Shown here: positions 9,256 to 17,845 of the stretch, one piece after another
Numbering within the stretch: the stretch's first letter is position 1
How the letters are laid out: every line of letters begins with the position of its first letter
DNA from: DATJSN01 sp035504095
Lineage (GTDB): Bacteria > Planctomycetota > Phycisphaerae > WQYP01
Assembly (NCBI GenBank): GCA_035504095.1
Contig: DATJSN010000035.1
Coordinates: 1-57,261 of the forward strand
Length of the DNA stretch: 57,261 nucleotides
Direction: 5' to 3'
Notes under the pieces: generated by a model
Database searches by the model: none
What the model was told of the DNA's origin: nothing
The model's input: only the letters and a program-made list of their open reading frames with translations
Position numbers and translations under genes: made by a program

Positions 9256-9996
9256 ATGAATTCAGAACAAGACATCATCCGACTGGAAAAACTGAGCAAG
9301 ACCTATTTGCTTGGGGAGGTTGAACTAAGGGTACTCAAAGACATTACCTTGAACGTTCGCAGGGGAGAAATGGTCGCGCTGATGGGTGCTTCGGGTTCCG
9401 GCAAGACGACGCTGATGAACATCCTGGGCTGCCTGGACCAGCCGACCTCCGGCCGGTATTGGCTGGATGGCGAGGAAATATCCAGGCTTTCATCCAATCA
9501 ACGGGCCGAACTGCGCAGCAAGAAGATAGGCTTTGTGTTTCAAAGTTTTAACCTGTTACCCAAGACCAGCGCTCTGGACAACGTCCTGATGCCGTTGACT
9601 TATTCGCACCGGTTTGTTTCCGAGCGCGAAGCAAAAAACATCGCGACCAGGTTGCTCCAGAAGGTGGGCCTGGCCGATCGCATGGACCATTATCCGTCGC
9701 AGCTTTCCGGCGGCCAGCAGCAGAGAGTGGCCATCGCCCGGTCACTGGTAAATTCTCCGGTGATATTATTTGCCGATGAACCGACCGGAAACTTGGATTC
9801 CCATACCAGTTTGGAAGTGCTGGAGATGTTTGGGCATCTCAATCGCGATGAGGGTATTACGATTGTACTGGTGACGCACGATGCGAATGTGGCCAAATAC
9901 ACGCAGCGCACCATCCGCATTCGCGACGGCGAGATTATCGACGACCTGCCGTCGGCACAGATCATGGCGGCAGTCGGCGTGGAAGGGGGCGCCTAA
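9256..9996 (+). CDS. ABC transporter ATP-binding protein, MacB/LolD type
   Basis: 246-residue nucleotide-binding subunit. Walker A is GASGSGKTT near residue 44, the signature is LSGGQQQRVAIARSL near 150, Walker B is VILFADEPTGNLDS near 170, and the H-loop is in VLVTHD near 205. The LGCLDQPTSG segment and overall length are typical of the MacB/LolD/FtsE subgroup that drives mechanotransmission rather than classical transport. It starts 30 nt after the adaptor gene. Its TAA stop overlaps the ATG of the permease gene by one base (TAATG), so translation is coupled. In E. coli MacB this ATPase and the permease are one polypeptide; here they are separate genes. Confidence 0.93.
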   Translation: MNSEQDIIRLEKLSKTYLLGEVELRVLKDITLNVRRGEMVALMGASGSGKTTLMNILGCLDQPTSGRYWLDGEEISRLSSNQRAELRSKKIGFVFQSFNLLPKTSALDNVLMPLTYSHRFVSEREAKNIATRLLQKVGLADRMDHYPSQLSGGQQQRVAIARSLVNSPVILFADEPTGNLDSHTSLEVLEMFGHLNRDEGITIVLVTHDANVAKYTQRTIRIRDGEIIDDLPSAQIMAAVGVEGGA

Positions 9997-11372
9997 TGCA
10001 ATACCTGCTCTTGAACGGCAAAACAGCGGTGCGATCTCTGCAGCGCAACGTCTTACGTGCCACGCTTACGACGTTGGGCATTGTGATCGGCATCGCGGCG
10101 GTTATCGCCATGATGGAAATCGGCGCCGGTTCTTCGGCGGCCATACAGAGCACAATTGCCAACATGGGTTCCAATGTCCTGATGATTATGCCGGGCACCG
10201 TAACCCTGGGTGGGGTGAGCATGGGCTCGGGAAGCGGGTTGAACCTGACCACAGACGACGCAACCGCGATTTCCCGTGATAGTGCCTCCGTGCGCTATGT
10301 AGCGCCATTTGTGCGCGCCCGCGTGCAGGTCCTTTACAACGGCAATAATTACGTTCCCAATCAAATCTATGGAACCACACCGGCGTACCTTCAGGTAGAG
10401 GACTGGGACATGGCTTCCGGCCGATGTTTTACCTCCGCCGAGGTGCGCAGCGCCGCCAAGGTTTGTGTGCTGGGCCAAACAACGGTCAATCAACTTTTCG
10501 GCACGGACTCTCCGATCGGCAAAGAAGTTTACATGCGGTCGGTGCCGCTGGAGGTCATCGGCGTACTTAAGGTCAAAGGGGCCAATATGCTGGGCATGGA
10601 CCAGGATGATATTCTGCTTTTGCCATGGACAACCCTGAAATATCGCGTAATCGGCAGTACATTCAGCGAAAACAATCAGAGCGCTGCGGACGAACAGTCC
10701 ACCATCACCACCGATCAACTCTATCCAGAGGCCGCAGAAACCGATGATTTATATCCGGCGGATAGCGAAACTGCGGCGGAAACCGCTGATTTTCCGGTGA
10801 TTACCCGCTTCGACAATGTCAACGGCATCATGGTATCGGCATGGTCGGCCTCAGACATTGATCCCGCCATTGACCAAATCACCCAATTACTCCGCTCGCG
10901 CCATCAGCTTACCGCTAATGATGAGAACGATTTTACCATTCGCAATATGACGGAAATCACTGATACGCTCGCCGCGACCACCAATACCATGACGAATCTT
11001 CTGCTCGGCGTGGCTTTAATTTCGCTGATCGTCGGCGGCGTGGGAATCATGAACATCATGTTGGTTTCCGTAACTGAGCGCACAAAGGAAATTGGTTTGC
11101 GCATGGCCGTAGGCGCCGCCGGCCGCGACGTGCTGCTGCAATTTCTGTTCGAGGCGGTATTGCTTTGCATGCTCGGAGGAGCGCTGGGCATCGGTCTGGG
11201 AATGGGCGGGTCGTGGCTGATCAGCGCCCTGTTGCATTGGCCGACGCAGGTTTCCGTCCCAGCGATTATCGCCGCCGTGGTGGTGGCTGTGAGCGTGGGC
11301 CTGGTGTTCGGCTATTACCCGGCATGGAAAGCATCAAAGCTGGACCCTATTCAGGCATTGCGTTATGAATAA
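9996..11372 (+). CDS. ABC transporter permease, MacB/FtsX type
   Basis: 458 residues. One N-terminal membrane helix (~25-45, TLGIVIGIAAVIAMMEIGAG) is followed by a large periplasmic MacB_PCD-like domain. Three C-terminal helices form the FtsX domain (ISLIVGGVGIMNIMLVSVTE near 345, then two more ending YYPAWKASKLDPIQALRYE), which is the standard signature of this family. An acidic, Thr/Ala-rich stretch at about residues 235-265 contains near-repeats (DQLYPEAAETDDLYPA) and looks like an insertion in the periplasmic domain. It is coupled to the ATPase gene by a 1-nt overlap, and the outer-membrane factor gene begins 15 nt downstream. Confidence 0.92.
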   Translation: MQYLLLNGKTAVRSLQRNVLRATLTTLGIVIGIAAVIAMMEIGAGSSAAIQSTIANMGSNVLMIMPGTVTLGGVSMGSGSGLNLTTDDATAISRDSASVRYVAPFVRARVQVLYNGNNYVPNQIYGTTPAYLQVEDWDMASGRCFTSAEVRSAAKVCVLGQTTVNQLFGTDSPIGKEVYMRSVPLEVIGVLKVKGANMLGMDQDDILLLPWTTLKYRVIGSTFSENNQSAADEQSTITTDQLYPEAAETDDLYPADSETAAETADFPVITRFDNVNGIMVSAWSASDIDPAIDQITQLLRSRHQLTANDENDFTIRNMTEITDTLAATTNTMTNLLLGVALISLIVGGVGIMNIMLVSVTERTKEIGLRMAVGAAGRDVLLQFLFEAVLLCMLGGALGIGLGMGGSWLISALLHWPTQVSVPAIIAAVVVAVSVGLVFGYYPAWKASKLDPIQALRYE

Positions 11373-11387
11373 TCGGAGAACAACCGA

Positions 11388-12899
11388 ATGCTCGGATCCT
11401 TAAAGTTCAATTTTTCCAATCCTTTGTCCAGGCGAGCGGTTCTGGCGCTGATTGCCGCAGCCTTTTTGCCCGCTGGATGCATGGTCGGACCGAATTATTC
11501 ACCGCCGGAAACCAAATCACCCGCAACTTTCAGTGAATTGCCGGCTGCCGCCACACAGCCCGCGGCGACGCGGCCCGCCGCGACAACGCAACCAGCGTAT
11601 CCGCATCAGGTGACGCTCGAACAGCGCGAGGCGGATTTAAGCGCATGGTGGAATCAGTTCAATGATCCTGAACTGAACTCGCTTATTACTCAGGCCATGA
11701 GCAGCAATCTCGATGTGCAACTGGCGATTTCCCGCGTGCAGCAATCCCGTGCGGTGCTTAATGGCTCCGTAGCCAACCTTCTGCCGGAATTTACCGGCAA
11801 TGCCTCGTTTAATCGTCAAAAACCAAGCTACAATCCGGGCGGACATCAGGAAATATCCAATAATTATCTGGCCGACATCGACGCTTCCTGGGAAATTGAC
11901 ATATTCGGCGGCATTCGCCGGGGAATTGAATCGGCTTCCGCGTCGCTGGCTGCGTCGGAATATGACCAGCAGGATGCACTGGTGGTGGTTACGTCGGAAG
12001 TGGCGTTGGATTACGTGCAGCTTCGCGGCATTCAACGGCAGATTGAGGTTGTGCAAAACAACATTAGCGCCCAACAGGGTACGGTGAAGATGACCCAACA
12101 GCTTTTCAATAACGGCAATGGTTTTGGCAATTCCCTGGCGGTGCAGCAGGCGCAGGCGCAACTGGCTACAACCGAGGCTCTGCTGCCGCCACTAAAAATC
12201 AGCGAAGACCAGACCATCCACGCCCTCTCGGTGTTGCTCGGTGAGGAACCCGGAACACTGATGAAAACCTTGTCGGTCACCGCGCCGATACCGCATCCTC
12301 CTTCGAGTGTGCCGGTGGGAATGCCTGCCGACCTTTTGTGGCGCCGACCGGACATCCGCAGCGCCGAGGAAAGCCTGCATGCAGCGACAGCCCAGATTGG
12401 CGTGGCCGTCTCGAACCTTTTCCCCACGTTTACGCTGACCGGTTCCGGCGGTTTTTCATCCAATCATTCGGCCAACTGGCTTGATGTTAATTCGTTGTTT
12501 TATCAGTTCGGACCGCAAATCTCATGGGACCTCTGGGATTTCGGGCGCGTGAATGCGACTATTGACCAGGACAAGGCTCTGGCCGATCAGGCGCTGATTA
12601 CCTACAAACAGACCGTGCTCACGGCGTTGCAGGAAACCGAAGACGCACTGATAGCCTTGCAGCAGGATCAGATACATCGCGAACAGCTTGCAGGCGTAGT
12701 GGTGGCGGACCAGAAGGTGTTTAATCTTTCAATGCAATTGTATCAAAACGGTCTGGATACTTTTTTGGATGTGCTTACCGCGCAGCAGGCTCTGCTTTCG
12801 GCCCAGGATTCATATGTCCTGAGTCTCACCGCCGTCGATACGGATTTAATTACGCTCTACAACGCGCTGGGGGGCGGTTGGGAAGCGACGCCTCCATAG
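11388..12899 (+). CDS. Outer-membrane efflux lipoprotein (NodT/OprM family)
   Basis: 503-residue TolC-like exit duct. A lipoprotein signal peptide ends in LPAGC (Cys31) followed by the family-typical MVGPNYSPP. Two outer-membrane efflux repeats follow (starting WWNQFNDPELNSLI and, in the second half, PADLLWRRPDIRSAEESL). The last repeat ends with QNGLDTFLDVLTAQQALLSAQDSYV. An Ala/Thr/Gln-rich stretch at ~50-70 is a low-complexity linker after the acyl anchor. It is last gene of the tripartite export operon and completes an inner-membrane to outer-membrane path. The start has an upstream GGAG at a suitable distance. Confidence 0.93.
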   Translation: MLGSLKFNFSNPLSRRAVLALIAAAFLPAGCMVGPNYSPPETKSPATFSELPAAATQPAATRPAATTQPAYPHQVTLEQREADLSAWWNQFNDPELNSLITQAMSSNLDVQLAISRVQQSRAVLNGSVANLLPEFTGNASFNRQKPSYNPGGHQEISNNYLADIDASWEIDIFGGIRRGIESASASLAASEYDQQDALVVVTSEVALDYVQLRGIQRQIEVVQNNISAQQGTVKMTQQLFNNGNGFGNSLAVQQAQAQLATTEALLPPLKISEDQTIHALSVLLGEEPGTLMKTLSVTAPIPHPPSSVPVGMPADLLWRRPDIRSAEESLHAATAQIGVAVSNLFPTFTLTGSGGFSSNHSANWLDVNSLFYQFGPQISWDLWDFGRVNATIDQDKALADQALITYKQTVLTALQETEDALIALQQDQIHREQLAGVVVADQKVFNLSMQLYQNGLDTFLDVLTAQQALLSAQDSYVLSLTAVDTDLITLYNALGGGWEATPP

Positions 12900-13355
12900 A
12901 GTCTTTTGGCAAGGCGCAAAATAAAACCATGCGCTCCGCGAATGACTCGAAGCGCACGGTTAGAATAAAGACAACCCCCTCTCGCTCTCCGCCCCCAGGC
13001 CAAAGTCCCCAAAAGGATTCGCCTGAACACACATCCATTCCAGATGCATCCCATGCGCATCTGTCGGATGTGACATCCCTGATGAACTTGATTTGTTCAG
13101 GACCTGAAATCGTTTCAGGCCTGCGTTCGCGGGCAACCGGGCATCACTGCCCCGGCGCGCGAACAGGAGGAATGAACTTCAGAGCGTCCTACCTGCTACT
13201 GACCACTTTTTCGACATTACTCCGCCAAACAGACAACGATTCATTTATCGTACTCAAAGCCCGTAATGTGTTCTTGGTATGTAACACGCGCAAAACAAAT
13301 GTTTGTTTCAACTAAATGTCTTGCGCCGCCCAAAATATTTTTAATGCGGCTGTGA
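12900..13355. other. Intergenic region between efflux operon and a lipoprotein gene
   Basis: About 455 bases without a convincing gene. A stem-loop CCTGAAA-TCG-TTTCAGG lies at 13103-13119 but lacks a T-tract. The frame that runs through from 12878 overlaps the end of the efflux gene and encodes no recognisable protein. The two flanking genes converge here. Confidence 0.4.
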
Positions 13356-13955
13356 CTATTGCGCCGCGGGTTTCAAATAGCGAGGATCTGCTTCCGGGGT
13401 CAGTATATCAGCTCTTCCCAAAATTGATACAAGAGAACCATCAACCACAAAATTCGCATATGGGCCGGTTTCAATTTCAAAAAATGGAAATCCAATCTGC
13501 GAGCTGTGATTCTTAGCCGAAGTGCCGGTGAACAAATACTCGATTTTGCTTCCCGCTGGTACGATCCCCATCACCTGCGGCCAGGTAAGCGGTGCTTTTT
13601 GATAATCCGCAATCGTGGGCGGTGTAACCGCGTCATCCGCCGGGGGATTTAGGTAATACGGCGACCATTTATCTTCCGGGGTAAGGCCGGGCTGGACGAT
13701 GTACGCGGGCTTTTTGGAAAGAAATACATCGCAGGTAAGCGTATAGGTATCTCCCGCGTGATAGCCGGGACCGACCTGGCTGGAACTGGTGCTGATGCTG
13801 GTGCTGGTGTTGGTGTTGGAGCTGGTGGAGGATTGATCACTGCAGCCGGTAATCACCATTGTCGCAAAAAGCATCAGGATGGTTATAAAAGCCGGACGGA
13901 CGGCGCTGGAAAAAAAAGGCATTTCCCGCAACATGTTTTTATTGTTTTTAATCAC
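13356..13955 (-). CDS. Hypothetical lipoprotein
   Basis: 199 residues. Basic N-terminus, hydrophobic helix (~22-36) and a lipobox ending at Cys38 (VITGCSD), followed by a Ser/Thr/Asn-rich linker typical of lipoproteins. The mature part (~65-199) is mixed and has no motif I recognise. It contains several Tyr/Pro segments and ends RYLKPAAQ. Met8 and Met12 are alternative starts. It is 126 nt beyond the gyrA stop on the same strand and reads away from gyrA's 3' end. Function unknown. Confidence 0.65.
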   Translation of the reverse strand: MIKNNKNMLREMPFFSSAVRPAFITILMLFATMVITGCSDQSSTSSNTNTSTSISTSSSQVGPGYHAGDTYTLTCDVFLSKKPAYIVQPGLTPEDKWSPYYLNPPADDAVTPPTIADYQKAPLTWPQVMGIVPAGSKIEYLFTGTSAKNHSSQIGFPFFEIETGPYANFVVDGSLVSILGRADILTPEADPRYLKPAAQ

Positions 13956-14081
13956 GACGCGACTCCAATTTTCGCCATGGTAGCCACAGGTGTGTAAAGG
14001 ACACTTGGGCCATGACCCGCTAAATCATATAGTCCAGCCGCACAATACGGAACCCCTTGGTAAAAATTTTTCTTAAAAATT

Positions 14082-16721
14082 TCAGGACTTAGGGCTTTCC
14101 GCAGCCGCATCTTCCTCATCTTCCGGAACGACGCGCGCCACGCTTACCAGAATATCTTTCTCTTCCAGGCGGATCAGCCGCACGCCTTGCGTGGCCCGGC
14201 CCATTTCACGTAATTCACCGGTCACGCCGATTCGGACCACCTGGCCGCCGCGGGTGATCATCATCAATTCGTCGTTGTCATTGATGGCCTTGACCGAAAC
14301 GACCTGCCCATTGCGGTCGGTGGTTTTGATGTTGATGACGCCCTTGCCGCCGCGGTGCGTCAGGCGGTATTCCTCTATTCGCGTGCGTTTGCCATAACCG
14401 TGTTCACACGCGGTCAGCAGCGTGGCCTGGTTATCGCCATGGTCCAACCCTTGCGGGATGATGACCATTTCGACGACCTCGTCGCCTTTTTCCAGTTCAA
14501 CGCCTTTGACGCCGCCGGCCTGACGACCCATGTCGCGAACTTCGGTTTCTTCAAAGCGCACCGCCATGCCTTCGCGCGTGGCCAGCACAATCTGATCCTT
14601 GCCATTGGTAACGCCGACGCCAATGACGCTGTCTCCCTTGTCCAGTCCGATGGCGATAATGCCGCGCTTCTGTGGATTGCCGTAAGCCTTAAGCAGTGTT
14701 TTCTTAATAATGCCTTTGGCGGTGGCCATAATCAAATGCTTGGCTTCATCCGAAAAATCGCGTACCACCAAAACCGCGGCGAGTTTTTCATCCGGTTGCA
14801 TCGCCACCAGGTTGGCGATGGAGCGTCCTTTGCTCTGCCGGCTCATCTGCGGCACGTCGTAAACTTTCTGCCAGTAGCACCGGCCCAGGTTGGTAAAGAA
14901 CATCAGGTAATCGTGCGTGGAGCCAATGAACAGATGCTCAATAAAATCGCCCTCCTTGGAGTCGGCGCCTACCACGCCGCGTCCGCCGCGGCCCTGCTTG
15001 CGGTATGTGTCCACCGGCATACGTTTGATGTATCCCTCGTGGCTGATGGTCACCACCACCTGTTCGTCAGCGATCAGATCTTCGATATTAATATCGGTGG
15101 CTTCGTTGGTGATCTGCGTGCGGCGATCGTCGCCGTATTTTTCTTTAAGCTCGATGATGTCCTCGCGAATGATGTCCAGCACCAGCTTTTCATCGCTGAG
15201 GATCATCTCATAATCAGCGATTTCATCGACCAGTTTGTTGTATTCCTCGGTAAGCTTGTCGATTTCCAGCCCCACCAGCCGTTGGAGTTGCATGATCAGG
15301 ATCGCATCCGCCTGTGCCGCCGAAAGGGTCATGCCGCCGTTTTTGGCCGCCGCGTCGTCGATGCGTTTGCGGAACGCCTTGGGAATCGCAGCTTTCCACG
15401 TCAGCGCCTCGTCGACGGTGAATTTCTTTTTCATCAGGTTGGCTTTGGCGGTGGGCACGTCGGGACTGATTTTCCGGTTGCGCAGAATTTCAATCACGCC
15501 CATCACCTCCACGCCGCCGCGCAAAGCTTTGCCGGTGACTTCTTCGGTATTAATGTCGGCCAGGGCTAGAATCAGACCTTCAAGTATGTGCGCTCGTTGC
15601 CGGGCTTTTTTAAGCCGGAACTGCGTCCGCCGGCGAATGACTTCTTTGCGATGGCCGACGAATAGCTCGATGAGTTCTTTAATGCTCAGCGTGCGCGGCT
15701 GGCGATTGACCAGCGCGATATTGATGATGGAAAAAGTACTCTGCAGCGGCGTGAATTGGTACAACTGGTTGATAACAATATTCGGGTCCGCGTCGCGCTT
15801 CAGCTCCACTACCACGCGCACCGCGTGTTCGCGATCCGATTCGTCGCGAACGTCGGAAATGTCCTTGATTTTTTCTTCTTTGACCTGTTCGGCGATGGAT
15901 TCAATGATGGTTTTCTTGAGCACTTGATAGGGGATTTCGGAAATAACGATTTGTTCCTTGCCGCCTTTAAGTTGCTCGGTATGCACCTTGCCGCGCACCA
16001 CAATGCGCCCGCGTCCGGTTTCATACCCTTCAACGATGCCGCCGCGCCCGCAGATCATGCCGCCGGTCGGGAAATCCGGCCCTTTGACAATTTTTAACAA
16101 CTCTCTGATGGTGCACTGCGGCTCATCGATGACTTTGACGACGCCATCGCAGATTTCGCGCAAGTTGTGCGGCGGCAGGCTGGTGGCCATGCCCACCGCG
16201 ATTCCCTGTGAACCATTAACCAGCAGATTGGGAAATTTGCCCGGCAGAACCGTCGGCTCGTGGCGGACTTCGTCGTAGTTGGGAATAAAATCAACCGTGT
16301 CTTCCTTGAGGTCCTCCATCATTTCGGCGGCGGCGTCAGCCATGCGGGCTTCGGTGTAACGCATCGCAGCCGGCGGATCGCCGTCGATCGAGCCGAAGTT
16401 TCCCTGTCCGTCCACCAGCAGGTGGCGCATGTTCCAGCTTTGGGCCATGCGAACGAGCGTGGGATAAATGACCATTTCGCCGTGCGGGTGATAATTGCCC
16501 GAAGTATCGCCGGCGATTTTCGCGCATTTACGGTGTTTGGAACGCGGGCCAAGCTGCAGGTCGTTCATGGCCACCAGGATGCGGCGCTGCGAAGGCTTCA
16601 GGCCGTCGCGCACGTCGGGCAGGGCCCGGTCCATGATGGTGCTCATGGCGTATGTGAGATAGCTTTCGGAAAGCTCGGTCTCGATTTGCAGGTCTGTTAT
16701 CCGGGCATCCTGGTCAAACAT
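14082..16721 (-). CDS. gyrA: DNA gyrase subunit A
   Basis: Type II topoisomerase subunit that cuts and rejoins DNA. The frame is open from 16805, but the ATG at 16721 has GGAG upstream (GGAGACCCAG-ATG). It also gives a protein (879 residues) whose numbering matches E. coli GyrA exactly: catalytic Tyr122 in AAMRYTEARM. The breakage-reunion domain contains GNYHPHGEMVIYPTLVRMAQ. The E. coli Ser83 and Asp87 positions are Met83 and Pro87, and Asp82 is Glu. The C-terminal beta-pinwheel begins near residue 500, with a GyrA-box-like QGRGGRG near 566 and THRGGKG further on. The tail is acidic. gyrB is not in the window. Confidence 0.97.
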   Translation of the reverse strand: MFDQDARITDLQIETELSESYLTYAMSTIMDRALPDVRDGLKPSQRRILVAMNDLQLGPRSKHRKCAKIAGDTSGNYHPHGEMVIYPTLVRMAQSWNMRHLLVDGQGNFGSIDGDPPAAMRYTEARMADAAAEMMEDLKEDTVDFIPNYDEVRHEPTVLPGKFPNLLVNGSQGIAVGMATSLPPHNLREICDGVVKVIDEPQCTIRELLKIVKGPDFPTGGMICGRGGIVEGYETGRGRIVVRGKVHTEQLKGGKEQIVISEIPYQVLKKTIIESIAEQVKEEKIKDISDVRDESDREHAVRVVVELKRDADPNIVINQLYQFTPLQSTFSIINIALVNRQPRTLSIKELIELFVGHRKEVIRRRTQFRLKKARQRAHILEGLILALADINTEEVTGKALRGGVEVMGVIEILRNRKISPDVPTAKANLMKKKFTVDEALTWKAAIPKAFRKRIDDAAAKNGGMTLSAAQADAILIMQLQRLVGLEIDKLTEEYNKLVDEIADYEMILSDEKLVLDIIREDIIELKEKYGDDRRTQITNEATDINIEDLIADEQVVVTISHEGYIKRMPVDTYRKQGRGGRGVVGADSKEGDFIEHLFIGSTHDYLMFFTNLGRCYWQKVYDVPQMSRQSKGRSIANLVAMQPDEKLAAVLVVRDFSDEAKHLIMATAKGIIKKTLLKAYGNPQKRGIIAIGLDKGDSVIGVGVTNGKDQIVLATREGMAVRFEETEVRDMGRQAGGVKGVELEKGDEVVEMVIIPQGLDHGDNQATLLTACEHGYGKRTRIEEYRLTHRGGKGVINIKTTDRNGQVVSVKAINDNDELMMITRGGQVVRIGVTGELREMGRATQGVRLIRLEEKDILVSVARVVPEDEEDAAAESPKS

Positions 16722-16812
16722 CTGGGTCTCCGCCAACAGGGAATTACGGGTAAAACCCCCCGCATTTAAAGGGCAGATTTTACCACGAAAACCGTTCACT
16801 AACACGTAGCCG

Positions 16813-17727
16813 TTAATGAACGAGTTTAAGCAACCAATAGGCTGCAGGTGCGGCTAATAATGGTGAATCGATCATGTCCAGCACGCCCCCGAAGCCCGGA
16901 ACCGCACCGGAATCTTTTACGCCCGCGTCGCGTTTGAGCAGGCTTTCGAGTAAATCCCCAACTTGTCCCACCGCGCCGAGGATGATCCCCGCCGCAAGCC
17001 CCTGCCACCAGAAATATCCCGTTGCAAAGTGCCCGAGAAGAACGCCGATGATCGCCGACAAAAAGAGTCCACCGAAAAATCCCTCCCACGTTTTTTTGGG
17101 CGAGAGCCACGGAATTAATTTGTGTTTGCCGAACTTTTTACCAAAGCTATAGGCGCCGATGTCCGCTCCTTTAACCATCAGCAGAATCGAAACGATCATT
17201 CCCGAGGAATGGCTCAAACGTATCGGCAGAAAAAAACTAGGCAATACACCCAGGTAAATAATCGTCAATAGTGACCCGCCTGCCGAGGCCATCGCCCCTT
17301 CGATTTTCTGATTCCGGCTGAACATCAGCAGGGCGCCCACGAACGCCAGCCCCAGCACCGATGAAATTAAGTATTCCGGGTGCACCGAATGAATCCATCG
17401 GGCGATTTGTATGGCCAGCGGATGCGCCCCCTGCGGATTCTCCAGCAGCAGTTCCGAAAGCAGTTGCATCCACGGCCAGAGGAGGCACAACAGCGCTGCC
17501 GTTACGCAGACCCGTTTGGAAATGACGATTTTTTGATTCGCCAGCAAGTTGCGCATTTCACCCACGGAAAAAGGAACAATGCCCGCGAGCGCAATGGCCA
17601 TAAGCGTTCCGGGCGGAAACGACCAGGTCCGTGCCGGCCAGCCGCGCGCCGTGACCTGATCGAAATAGACGATCGTCAGCAGCGCAGCGCTAATCAAAAT
17701 CCCCAGGAGCATCCGTTGTTTGAACAA
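16813..17727 (-). CDS. cdsA: Phosphatidate cytidylyltransferase
   Basis: Integral membrane enzyme making CDP-diacylglycerol from phosphatidate and CTP, the branch point of phospholipid synthesis. The 304 residues contain about eight hydrophobic helices. The C-terminal CDP-transferase signature is present at ~260-290 (LKRDAGVKDSGAVPGFGG, with the usual second Gly-His replaced by Gly-Phe, then DMIDS in place of D-R-x-D). Upstream, the helix near GADIGAYSFGKKFGKHKL matches the family's conserved D-x-x-A-Y-x-x-G-x-x-x-G-K. It lies 91 nt upstream of gyrA on the same strand; genes of isoprenoid or lipid synthesis that often accompany cdsA are absent. Confidence 0.9.
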   Translation of the reverse strand: MFKQRMLLGILISAALLTIVYFDQVTARGWPARTWSFPPGTLMAIALAGIVPFSVGEMRNLLANQKIVISKRVCVTAALLCLLWPWMQLLSELLLENPQGAHPLAIQIARWIHSVHPEYLISSVLGLAFVGALLMFSRNQKIEGAMASAGGSLLTIIYLGVLPSFFLPIRLSHSSGMIVSILLMVKGADIGAYSFGKKFGKHKLIPWLSPKKTWEGFFGGLFLSAIIGVLLGHFATGYFWWQGLAAGIILGAVGQVGDLLESLLKRDAGVKDSGAVPGFGGVLDMIDSPLLAAPAAYWLLKLVH

Positions 17728-17776
17728 GTTCTCTGCTTTCTGCTTATCTGTACAAACTAGTGGAACATTTTAGTTT

Positions 17777-17845
17777 AAAAATCCTTATTTGCTCTACTTT
17801 CCACTTACTACTTTTTATTCTCTTGACGCGTCTTCGCCGCGTCAT
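17777..17845 (-). repeat. Modular intergenic repeat (GCAAATAAGGA + hairpin type)
   Basis: Read on the minus strand: a GACGCGGCGAAGACGCGTC hairpin, a purine-rich stretch ending AAAGTAGAGCAAATAAGGATTT. The same modules in the same order occur at 19562-19635, 20237-20295, 47891-47968, 48612-48757 and 49155-49304. Confidence 0.5.

Noticed and set aside
12878..13315. A 145-residue plus-strand frame overlapping the end of the outer-membrane efflux gene
   Set aside because: No supporting start signal, no recognisable motif, Ser/Pro-rich low-complexity composition, and it begins inside a certain gene.
14040..14081. AT-rich AAATTTTT-CTT-AAAAATTT hairpin as gyrA terminator
   Set aside because: A-T stem only and no GC-rich part, so not convincing.
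16722..16805. 28-residue N-terminal extension of GyrA
   Set aside because: ATG at 16721 has GGAG and gives exact family numbering.
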